Assembly: GCA_014239715.1 (NCBI GenBank)
Contig: JAAZYJ010000256.1
Location: 1 to 10,794, forward strand
Source: Flavobacteriales bacterium
Lineage (GTDB): Bacteria; Bacteroidota; Bacteroidia; Flavobacteriales; Parvicellaceae
DNA: 10,794 bases
Direction: 5' to 3'
In this document: positions 1-6,206 of the stretch, piece by piece
Position numbering within the stretch: the first letter of the stretch is position 1
Layout of the letters: every line of letters starts with the position of its first letter
Made by a program: the position numbers and the translations under genes
The notes under the pieces: generated by a model
The model's input: the letters and a program-made list of their open reading frames with translations, nothing else
The model's database searches: none
Told to the model about the DNA's origin: nothing

Positions 1-1381
1 ATGCGTTTGAGACTAGATTATCAATAACATGTCTGAACATTTTTCTGTCCACCTCCGCTGATCTCAGATCACCAATTATCCGAACATCCATTTTCCTTCC
101 GTCCGCCTGAATCTCATTAAAGGAATCAACAATGATGTTGCATACTGCAGAGACGTCAATCTGTTCAGTCTTAAGGTTCAATTGACCTGAGGACACCTTT
201 CCGAAGATCAGCACATCGTTCATCAATGACGTCATCCGAGAAATTTCTTTTTCTATTCTACCCACTGAAACCACAAGTCGCTCACTCATCTTCGGGTCGA
301 TATTGCTGCAAATGATCTTAACGAGTTCCGCATTGGCCTGAATAATGGACAATGGCGTGCGGAATTGATGCGATGCAATAGCCACAAAACGAGACTTCAT
401 CTGGCCCAGCTCTTTTTCTTTTCCAAGGGACCTCTCTAACTGGAGCATCGTTTCCTGGATACGCTGATCTGCTTCGACCAAGTCATTGTTTAGCTGCTCC
501 AACTCGTCTGATCTTTGTTTTTCCTCAGCAGCTCTGGTTTCAGCAATGATCAGTTTTTGATTTTCCTGAACTGCCTTATCAATGTCTTTCGCCATTAAAT
601 TAAAAGCATAAGACAATGCTCCGATTTCATCATAACGCTTTATATCGACATTCACGTCACTAAAATTGAGGTCACCTCTGCTTAGCTTTAACGTGTTTTC
701 TTTCAGGTCTCGAATAGGGATCATTACGGCACGATAAAGATAGATCGAAACCAGAATGAACATGGCAATAGCCGCTACTTCTACGACCACATTGACAACC
801 ATCCATTTTAACTGGACACTATTGGCGATGTCCGTATTCAGATTTATTTTTCCTTTAATGCCTTTCTCGAGGTCATGCAAGGCCCCCTCATAATCAATTA
901 TGGATTTTTCCAAGACCAATTTAGCTATAGACAGCTCTTCCTGATAGGCGCTTGAAAGCATTTTGTTTTCTGCAATTCTCCACGATTCCAATTTCTTCAA
1001 TTGCTCTTCGATCAAATGCACGTGGTCTCGAAAATCTTCCAAACGGACCGCAACCATACCTACCAGGTCTGTTGAACCATTATCGATGCTTTCGTGTAAC
1101 AGATCCAATCTGACCATCAGCTGTTCAGACTGAAAAGAGGAGACATTATCATCCGCCACCTTTTCCGCCAGCCCATGGAAATCCTCAAGCTCTTCCGACA
1201 AGTTCTGAATGAATTCAAGACCTACAGCAAAAGACTGAGCTACGTTCAAACTTTTCTGAAAATCCCTCTTCATATAAAAAGAGAGCCATCCCTCTGCAAT
1301 AAGGAACAAGATAATTACCAATGCAAACATCAGGAACTTTCTTCCTATTGACGTTTTTTGTACGTAAACACGACTTTCCAT
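1..1381 (-). CDS. Sensor histidine kinase, membrane-bound, 3' end cut by window edge
   Basis: Two-component sensor kinase that would autophosphorylate on a histidine and pass the phosphate to a response regulator. The 460 visible residues begin MESRVYVQKTSIGRKF. A membrane segment lies at about 14-32, followed by a helical periplasmic sensor region of about 160 residues and a second membrane segment at about 193-218. A HAMP domain follows at about 205-268 (MIPIRDLKE, then DEIGALSYAFNLM), then a long charged coiled coil at about 262-333. The DHp domain has the H-box SHQFRTPLS with phospho-acceptor His338. The reading frame leaves the window in the ATPase N-box (DNLVSNA, 454-460), so the G-boxes and any partner regulator lie beyond the left edge. 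The start is the first ATG after the rpmH terminator. I see no clear promoter of its own in 1382-1427. The sensor region has no motif I can assign to a ligand. The kinase call is firm; the stimulus is unknown. Confidence 0.93.
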   Translation of the reverse strand, partial: MESRVYVQKTSIGRKFLMFALVIILFLIAEGWLSFYMKRDFQKSLNVAQSFAVGLEFIQNLSEELEDFHGLAEKVADDNVSSFQSEQLMVRLDLLHESIDNGSTDLVGMVAVRLEDFRDHVHLIEEQLKKLESWRIAENKMLSSAYQEELSIAKLVLEKSIIDYEGALHDLEKGIKGKINLNTDIANSVQLKWMVVNVVVEVAAIAMFILVSIYLYRAVMIPIRDLKENTLKLSRGDLNFSDVNVDIKRYDEIGALSYAFNLMAKDIDKAVQENQKLIIAETRAAEEKQRSDELEQLNNDLVEADQRIQETMLQLERSLGKEKELGQMKSRFVAIASHQFRTPLSIIQANAELVKIICSNIDPKMSERLVVSVGRIEKEISRMTSLMNDVLIFGKVSSGQLNLKTEQIDVSAVCNIIVDSFNEIQADGRKMDVRIIGDLRSAEVDRKMFRHVIDNLVSNA

Positions 1382-1427
1382 TAATACAACTACATGATAC
1401 CAGCTAGTAGGGCGGTGATATTAAGAT

Positions 1428-1454
1428 AAAAAAAAAGCCCTCATACAAGGACTT
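1428..1454 (-). terminator. Rho-independent terminator after rpmH
   Basis: Read on the minus strand, AAGTCCT (1454-1448), a six-base loop and AGGGCTT (1441-1435) form a 7-bp stem with one G-U pair. The 3' arm runs into an unbroken run of nine T (1436-1428). It lies about 30 bases beyond the rpmH stop and before the kinase start, so it should separate the two transcripts, at least partly. Confidence 0.8.
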
Positions 1455-1484
1455 ATATAACATTTTTGTGACGAAAAGCTATTT

Positions 1485-1646
1485 TCAACGTTTAGGTCTG
1501 GCTTCGGATGAAACAGACAGCTTCTTTCTGCCCTTTCTTCTTCTGGCATTCAACACCTTTCTACCCGCCTTGCTGGACATTCTTTCTCTGAATCCATGCT
1601 TGTTCTTCCGTTTCCTGTTCGAAGGTTGAAATGTTCTTTTGCTCAT
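1485..1646 (-). CDS. rpmH: 50S ribosomal protein L34
   Basis: Structural protein of the large ribosomal subunit, 53 residues. It starts [20 protein letters not shown] and continues [20 protein letters not shown], the near-invariant L34 pattern, with very high Lys/Arg content suited to binding 23S rRNA. The C-terminal tail ([13 protein letters not shown]) is slightly longer than in the roughly 46-residue enterobacterial form, which is common in this phylum. The start is the only ATG that gives the conserved MSKRTFQP opening. No strong Shine-Dalgarno sequence is visible. It has its own promoter and terminator, so it appears monocistronic. In many bacteria rpmH sits beside rnpA and dnaA; here it does not, and its neighbours are a kinase gene and a divergent ABC exporter. 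Confidence 0.97.
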   Translation of the reverse strand: MSKRTFQPSNRKRKNKHGFRERMSSKAGRKVLNARRRKGRKKLSVSSEARPKR

Positions 1647-1669
1647 TGCTCTTGCATTTTAACTTAATT

Positions 1670-1697
1670 CCGATTTCTCTGTATCGTCTCAAATCGG
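1670..1697 (-). promoter_or_regulatory. Hairpin at the 5' end of the rpmH leader
   Basis: On the minus strand CCGATTT (1697-1691) and AAATCGG (1676-1670) are perfectly complementary around a 14-base loop. The outer base of the stem falls where transcription should start, about 5-7 bases past the -7 box, and the ATG is about 24 bases downstream of the hairpin. It could stabilise the mRNA 5' end or act in regulation; neither role is shown by sequence alone. Confidence 0.5.
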
Positions 1698-1701
1698 TGT
1701 G

Positions 1702-1731
1702 CAAAAATAGATGTTTTTATGTAACTGCAAA
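1702..1731 (-). promoter_or_regulatory. Bacteroidota-type promoter of rpmH
   Basis: On the minus strand a -33 TTTG (1731-1728) is followed by an 18-base spacer and a -7 box TATTTTTG (1709-1702). This matches the Bacteroidota primary-sigma consensus TTTG/TAnnTTTG with normal spacing. The predicted start site is about 1695-1697, giving a leader of about 50 bases. Confidence 0.75.
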
Positions 1732-1790
1732 AATGTAATGCAAACTTTTCAAGAATAGCAGCAAAGTATTTTCTTTTCTCCAACCGTTTA

Positions 1791-1805
1791 CTGCATACAA
1801 TGCAG
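1791..1805. repeat. Short inverted repeat in the rpmH/ABC intergenic region
   Basis: CTGCAT, three bases, ATGCAG: a perfect 6-bp dyad with no T-run beside it. A 7-bp direct repeat, AATTCGC, occurs nearby at 1821-1827 and 1834-1840 (13 bases apart). Both are short enough to be chance. I see no gene in 1647-1925, only these repeats, the rpmH promoter and leader, and the longer palindrome near the ABC gene. Confidence 0.3.
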
Positions 1806-1879
1806 CATAAGTTCGTCCCGAATTCGCTTCAGAAATTCGCCAATTTTGGTGTTAAATAGCAATATGTGAAATAATCAAA

Positions 1880-1898
1880 ATTAGTATCAAATACTAAT
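1880..1898. promoter_or_regulatory. Perfect 19-bp palindrome, candidate operator for the ABC exporter
   Basis: ATTAGTAT-CAA-ATACTAAT has two 8-bp arms around three bases, 27 bp before the chosen ABC exporter ATG. The size and symmetry suit a dimeric winged-helix or helix-turn-helix regulator (MarR-, TetR- or HxlR-like). No T-run follows, so it is not a terminator. No regulator gene is visible nearby, and I could not find a convincing -7/-33 pair on the plus strand. Confidence 0.45.
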
Positions 1899-1925
1899 GC
1901 GAATAAAACTAACTTGCGCCCGTCA

Positions 1926-3776
1926 ATGGAAAACAGAAGAGACAGATACCGACAAAGTGGTGAGCGTATGAAAGTTTCTAAGGAGAATTGGAAGAGGTCT
2001 GTCAGAATCTTCAAATACCTCAAACCTTATCGCGGACTTTACATTCTTGGTTTGACCTGTTTGGTTATTTCGACAGGTACATCGTTGTTATTTCCGAATT
2101 TCCTTGGTGATCTTCTCGGAGCGGATTCATCGCAAAAGCATGTGGATTTCAGTTTATTGGATAGCAACAATATCAACGCGTTGTTCATAATGCTCATGGT
2201 TATATTTACAATTCAGGCACTATTCGGGTTTTTCAGGATCTACATTTTCGGGATCGTATCAGAAAGTGCAATGAGAGATATCCGTAAGGATGCATTTTCC
2301 AAACTGATCACGCTACCGATCAAATACTATGATCAGAATAAGGTTGGCGAGCTCCAAAGCCGTGTTTCATCTGATATTACTCAGCTGAGTGAGACCTTTA
2401 CATTTACGATCGCTGAATTCCTCAGGCAATGCCTTACCATCCTGGCCGGAATTGTACTGATCGCTTTCATATCGCCAAAGCTTTCATTTATTATGTTGTC
2501 GATAGTTCCTGTAATTGCCGTTTCTGCCGTAATATTTGGCCGGTTCATCCGCAGTTTTGCAAAAAAGGCACAAGATGCAATTGCTGATTCTAACAGTATT
2601 ATCCTTGACGCCATTACGGGCATAAAGAACGTGAAGATATTTGTTAATGAGAGGTACGAAACATTCAGGTACGGGCGATCGATCAATGAAGTGAAATCAC
2701 TGGCTATCAAAAGTGCGGTCTGGCGAGGGCTCTTTGCGTCCTTCGTTATAATTATCATGTTCGGTTCGGTGATCTGGTTGATCTGGCAAGGGATGGTCAT
2801 GGTACAGTTAGGGCCCGAGAATGGGGGAATCTCCTCTTCGGAGTTTTTTAAGTTTCTATTGTTAAGTGTCATGATCGGTGCATCTTTCGGGGGAGTCTCC
2901 TCTCTTTTCGGCAATTTGCAGAAAGCTGTTGGTGCGACCGAGCGTCTAATCGAAATTCTGAATGACGAATCGGAGGACATTGAAATATCCGAAACTATCA
3001 AGCCCATTGCTATAAGAGGAGATGTTCAATTTAATGATGTGAATTTTGAATACGACAGCAGACCGGACCTCCCTGTTCTGAGGGGTTTGTCTTTTACGGC
3101 ACATGCCGGGGAACAGGTGGCAATTGTTGGCTCAAGTGGAGCCGGAAAAACGACTATATCCTCACTTTTACTTCGTTTTTATGATCCGACATCCGGCACA
3201 ATTACAATTGACGGAAGGAACACAAGTGAATTCAGTTTGACCGAACTACGAAACCAGATCTCAGTGGTTCCACAGGAGGTTTTGCTTTTCGGGAGTACCA
3301 TAAAAGAAAACATTGCATACGGAAAGCCAACAGCATCAGATGAAGAAATATTGAATGCTGCACAGATGGCTAATGCTATAGAGTTCATTGAAAAATTTCC
3401 TGAGCAAATGGAAACGCTTATTGGTGACAGAGGCATACAATTGTCAGGAGGTCAGCGACAGCGGATCGCTATTGCACGTGCCGTATTGAAAAACCCAAGG
3501 ATCCTGATCCTTGATGAAGCCACGAGCTCTTTGGATTCGGGTTCTGAATCCCTGGTTCAGCAAGCCCTTGAAAGAGTCATGGTTGGTCGAACTACCTTTG
3601 TGATCGCTCACCGCCTGTCCACGATTAGAAATGCAAATAAGATCCTTGTAATGGAAAATGGTCAGGTTAAAGAAGAAGGCAGACACGAGGAGCTGATCAA
3701 TAAAGAAGATGGAATATATAAAATGCTGAATGAGCTTCAGTTTGAAAAGTCCTACACCAAGTTCAATCGGACATAA
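1926..3776 (+). CDS. ABC transporter, half-size exporter with fused membrane and ATPase domains
   Basis: Type IV (MsbA/LmrA-like) exporter of 616 residues that should work as a homodimer in the inner membrane. The N-terminal half carries about six membrane helices (roughly residues 35-330). The C-terminal ATPase has Walker A GSSGAGKT (402-409), a Q-loop in VVPQEVLLFG, signature LSGGQ (506-510), Walker B ILILDEA with D530-E531, and H-loop His562 (IAHRLSTI). All catalytic residues are intact. The start is uncertain: the frame opens with a TTG at 1914, ATG 1926 gives the charged N-terminus MENRRDRYRQSGERMKVSKEN, and ATG 1968 gives MKVSKENWKR. I prefer 1926 because related proteins as I recall them have a short charged stretch before KVSKEN. 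The substrate (lipid, drug or peptide) cannot be read from sequence. The last 25 bp overlap the convergent rsmG. Confidence 0.93.
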   Translation: MENRRDRYRQSGERMKVSKENWKRSVRIFKYLKPYRGLYILGLTCLVISTGTSLLFPNFLGDLLGADSSQKHVDFSLLDSNNINALFIMLMVIFTIQALFGFFRIYIFGIVSESAMRDIRKDAFSKLITLPIKYYDQNKVGELQSRVSSDITQLSETFTFTIAEFLRQCLTILAGIVLIAFISPKLSFIMLSIVPVIAVSAVIFGRFIRSFAKKAQDAIADSNSIILDAITGIKNVKIFVNERYETFRYGRSINEVKSLAIKSAVWRGLFASFVIIIMFGSVIWLIWQGMVMVQLGPENGGISSSEFFKFLLLSVMIGASFGGVSSLFGNLQKAVGATERLIEILNDESEDIEISETIKPIAIRGDVQFNDVNFEYDSRPDLPVLRGLSFTAHAGEQVAIVGSSGAGKTTISSLLLRFYDPTSGTITIDGRNTSEFSLTELRNQISVVPQEVLLFGSTIKENIAYGKPTASDEEILNAAQMANAIEFIEKFPEQMETLIGDRGIQLSGGQRQRIAIARAVLKNPRILILDEATSSLDSGSESLVQQALERVMVGRTTFVIAHRLSTIRNANKILVMENGQVKEEGRHEELINKEDGIYKMLNELQFEKSYTKFNRT

Positions 3777-4381
3777 ACTACCTTCTTGGTAGAAAAGAAT
3801 TCTTCCTGGTAGATACCTGCCAGGTCCAATACATCGTAATCTTCATGAATTTCATTGAGTTCCTTTTGTAGCTCTCCCCCTTTCAAATAGAGTATACCAT
3901 TAGGCAGAACGTTCTTATCCTGGTTGTCAATTTTGTTCTTGACCAACGGAATAAACTTCGCCATACGTGTAACAGCTCTACTCACAATAAAATCAAACTT
4001 ATCGTTTACATGTTCAGCACGAGAATGTGTTGCTGTAACATTTTGCAACCCTATTGCCTGTGAAACTTCGTTCACCACCTTTATTTTTTTACCGACTGAA
4101 TCCACCAGGTGGAAAAAACTCTCCGGGTATAGAATTGCCAGCGGTATCCCGGGAAACCCGCCGCCGGTACCAACATCCAATACAGTAGTGCCCGGATTGA
4201 ACCTTATCATTTCTGATATAGCCATTGAATGCAATACGTGTCGCAAATAGAAATTATCCATGTCCTTTCTGCTAATAACGTTGATCTGTGCATTCCACGT
4301 CTCATAGAGGTCTTTCAACCTGCTCAGCTGTTCGTATTGTCTTGGTGAAAGATCCGGAAAGTACTTGTGAACAATTTCCAC
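3752..4381 (-). CDS. rsmG: 16S rRNA (guanine-527-N7)-methyltransferase RsmG
   Basis: Cytoplasmic SAM-dependent enzyme that methylates N7 of G527 in 16S rRNA; in other bacteria its loss gives low-level streptomycin resistance. The frame shows the family opening KYFPDLSPRQYEQLSRLKDL, then WNAQINVISRKDMDNFYLRH, the SAM-binding loop VLDVGTGGGFPGIPLAI, and FDFIVSRAVTRM. At about 209 residues it has normal family length. No ATG is available: an in-frame TAA lies just upstream, leaving TTG at 4390 or GTG at 4381. I chose GTG because MEIVHKYFPDLS matches the length of Bacteroidota homologues. It is the last gene of the operon, 13 bases after the sigma factor stop (4 if TTG is used). Its 3' end overlaps the convergent ABC exporter gene. 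Confidence 0.95.
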   Translation of the reverse strand: MEIVHKYFPDLSPRQYEQLSRLKDLYETWNAQINVISRKDMDNFYLRHVLHSMAISEMIRFNPGTTVLDVGTGGGFPGIPLAILYPESFFHLVDSVGKKIKVVNEVSQAIGLQNVTATHSRAEHVNDKFDFIVSRAVTRMAKFIPLVKNKIDNQDKNVLPNGILYLKGGELQKELNEIHEDYDVLDLAGIYQEEFFSTKKVVYVRLNLV

Positions 4382-4394
4382 TTGACCCAATTAA

Positions 4395-5006
4395 TTATAT
4401 GCTGTCTCTACGATGTTTCAACAAATTGGACAGGAATTCTCTTGCCCGAAATAGCTGGGCCTTAACGGTTCCAAGTGGAATATCAAGTTCTTCCGAAATT
4501 TCCTCATAAGACAGCTCTTTAAAATATCGCAGCTCGATCAACTCCCGGTACCGAGGCTTTAGTCTTTTCACTACCTCGTGCATTAGCATTACTTTTTGTG
4601 CTCGTATGGCTTCTTGTTCAGGGTTCCTGTCGCCTGATTTTATGTCGATCTTAACTCCATCACCCTCATCACTCCCTCCAATGGGGTTGTCGATTGACAT
4701 GACATGCTTTTTCTTCTTTCGGATAAAGTCTATGCAATTGTTTGATGCGATCTTGAACAACCAGGTGGAGAACGCATAGTTCGGTGTGTACTGATGCAAC
4801 CGGCTAAAAGCCTTCCCAAAAGCTTCGATGGTAAGGTCGTCTGCATCATCCCTGTTGTTGACCATTTTCAACAACATGAAGTATATAGAATCCCGGTACC
4901 TTTCCATCAACTCGGCGTATGCTTGCTGATCTCCATGATCAACAGCACGTTTGACCAACGTATAGTCCTTCTTTGCTTTTTCTGAAAGGTGATCACCTAG
5001 TGCCAT
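4395..5006 (-). CDS. ECF-type RNA polymerase sigma factor (sigma-70 family)
   Basis: Alternative sigma factor of 203 residues that would direct RNA polymerase to its own set of promoters. Region 2 spans about residues 28-98 (AYAELMERYRDSIYFMLLKM, DADDLTIEAFGKAFSRL, AFSTWLFKIASNNCIDFIRK). An acidic linker follows (SDEGDGVKIDIKSGDRNPEQ), and region 4 covers about 145-197 (LKPRYRELIELRYFKELSYE, then EISEELDIPLGTVKAQLFRA), where the last part is the helix-turn-helix for the -35 element. Regions 1 and 3 are absent, as in ECF factors. Its ATG lies inside the end of the glycosyltransferase gene (10-bp overlap), which suggests translational coupling. No anti-sigma membrane protein is encoded on either side, so control may be transcriptional or through a distant partner. 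I recall close relatives across Bacteroidota with the same linker style, but cannot assign an ECF group number. Confidence 0.95.
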   Translation of the reverse strand: MALGDHLSEKAKKDYTLVKRAVDHGDQQAYAELMERYRDSIYFMLLKMVNNRDDADDLTIEAFGKAFSRLHQYTPNYAFSTWLFKIASNNCIDFIRKKKKHVMSIDNPIGGSDEGDGVKIDIKSGDRNPEQEAIRAQKVMLMHEVVKRLKPRYRELIELRYFKELSYEEISEELDIPLGTVKAQLFRAREFLSNLLKHRRDSI

Positions 5007-6121
5007 CTAGTCGGTTTTAGTATGAAATTAGAAAAATAAATTACTGGATTAAGAATAAGGAACGCTATTTCAATAATTGGCGTGAATAAAAGCAAATCTC
5101 CTCCACCCATAGCTTTCATTGGTTTCTTTAAAATCAACAATTGTACCAGTAATCTTATCCCCATACCTATTGCAGCGATCATCCAAAATCGCGTAAATAT
5201 GAGCATAAAAAATGAAATCAGCATGACCAACAGGCTGAACGGAATCAACCCGAGAAACAACTTGTGTATTCTCCGGTAGTATTTTGCCGTTGTAAAATGT
5301 CTTCTTTTCTGATTGTACCAATCCGTAAAACTTGTTTCAGGAAGGCTGACCATTTGAGCTTCAGGATCCACGACAACATTAATGGTGCACTTACGCCCTA
5401 CCTCGTTTACGAAAAGGTCATCATCCCCTGAAGCGATGTGATAATGCGATTTAAATCCTCCCACGCTAAAGAACAACTCTTTCTTATAGCTCATATTTCG
5501 TCCAACCCCCATGTAAGGCATTCCTGCCAATGCAAATGATAGGTATTGCACCCCGATCTGCACAGTATCAAAACGGATCAGCTTATTCAGCAATCCCCTT
5601 TTGCGCTCATACGGACTAAATCCCAGGACCAACGATTTCTTTTTGAACGAGGTTGACATTTTCCTGATCCACTGATCTGAAACAGGGTGACAGTCTGCAT
5701 CGGTAAACAGCAAATGATCGAAACGCGCACCTTTGATACCAAGCGTGATCGCCAGTTTCTTCCCATGATTATAATTTGCAGACTCTGCTATATTGATCAC
5801 GTGAAGATTACTGTATTTCTGTTGAAACCCTCTTAAAACATCTTCAGTTTCATCCCAGGAACGATCATTCACCACAACCACTTCGAATTCAGGATAGTCC
5901 TGTTCAAAGATCTTAGGCAAGTTGGTCAATAGATTGCGCTCTTCATTTCTGGCTGAAATAACCACTGAAACAGGCACAATAGTGTCATCCATTGTAACCG
6001 GTTTAAAGAACGTGAGCCGTATAAAAAAATAAAAGAAAAAGAAGAGCTGGACCAAAAGACCAACAGCGAAGACCAACAGCACCAACGTCTCAAATCCAAA
6101 ATCAATATCAATTAGCGCCAT
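4997..6121 (-). CDS. Membrane-anchored family 2 glycosyltransferase
   Basis: Inverting GT-A transferase of 374 residues that probably adds a sugar to a lipid- or membrane-bound acceptor at the cytoplasmic face. One membrane helix lies at 12-36, then the GT2 domain at about 50-280 begins VPVSVVISARNEERNL and continues VVVVNDRSWDETEDV. The metal-binding DxD-type motif is DAD at 141-143 (LLFTDADC). The acidic GDDD at 232-235 is the likely base region. QKRRH at 271-275 occupies the place of the QxxRW motif of processive synthases, with His instead of Trp. Three more hydrophobic helices follow at about 290-312, 313-331 and 346-366. It is the first gene of the operon with the sigma factor and rsmG, with a candidate promoter just upstream. 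The start is the ATG giving MALIDIDFGFETL. Donor and product are not readable; a polysaccharide or glycolipid role is inference. Confidence 0.9.
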   Translation of the reverse strand: MALIDIDFGFETLVLLVFAVGLLVQLFFFFYFFIRLTFFKPVTMDDTIVPVSVVISARNEERNLLTNLPKIFEQDYPEFEVVVVNDRSWDETEDVLRGFQQKYSNLHVINIAESANYNHGKKLAITLGIKGARFDHLLFTDADCHPVSDQWIRKMSTSFKKKSLVLGFSPYERKRGLLNKLIRFDTVQIGVQYLSFALAGMPYMGVGRNMSYKKELFFSVGGFKSHYHIASGDDDLFVNEVGRKCTINVVVDPEAQMVSLPETSFTDWYNQKRRHFTTAKYYRRIHKLFLGLIPFSLLVMLISFFMLIFTRFWMIAAIGMGIRLLVQLLILKKPMKAMGGGDLLLFTPIIEIAFLILNPVIYFSNFILKPTRWH

Positions 6122-6140
6122 TACGAATCATTAAGTTAAT

Positions 6141-6148
6141 CAAAATTA
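6141..6148 (-). promoter_or_regulatory. -7 box for the glycosyltransferase/sigma/rsmG operon
   Basis: Minus-strand TAATTTTG matches TAnnTTTG. The expected start site is about 6134, leaving a leader of about 13 bases before the ATG at 6121. No good TTTG is seen at the -33 spacing (GATA stands there), so this is a moderate call. Confidence 0.45.
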
Positions 6149-6166
6149 CCGTAAACCTATATATAC

Positions 6167-6174
6167 TATCTTTG
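6167..6174 (+). promoter_or_regulatory. -7 box for tgt
   Basis: TATCTTTG matches TAnnTTTG. The expected start site is about 6180, giving a leader of about 26 bases before the ATG at 6207. The -33 position holds only AT-rich sequence (ATTA), which overlaps the -7 box of the divergent operon. Confidence 0.5.
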
Positions 6175-6206
6175 GCCCCTGCCTAATTATTAACATTTGC
6201 GAGTTT

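Noticed and set aside
1866..1916. Plus-strand promoter for the ABC exporter (TAATCAAA or TAACTTGC as -7)
   Set aside because: Neither fits TAnnTTTG well and the only TTTG nearby (1845-1848) is at the wrong spacing, so no promoter is annotated.
1647..1925. Possible replication origin, because rpmH and rsmG often lie near oriC
   Set aside because: No convincing DnaA box (TTATNCACA) cluster, no dnaA, dnaN, rnpA or yidC, and no 13-mer AT repeats. TGTGAAATAA at 1866-1875 resembles a box only with an extra base.
1829..2023. 64-codon minus-strand frame spanning the palindrome and the ABC start
   Set aside because: It overlaps the ABC coding start, has no promoter match and only low-complexity hydrophobic content.
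2381..3007. 208-codon open frame antisense to the ABC exporter membrane domain
   Set aside because: It lies wholly inside a clearly functional gene, its translation is an unlikely mix without domain motifs, and no promoter or start context supports it.
3782..3813. Near-identical 12-mers CTTCTTGGTAGA and CTTCCTGGTAGA, 20 bases apart
   Set aside because: They lie inside the conserved rsmG C-terminal coding sequence and encode unlike residues in different frames; a chance similarity.
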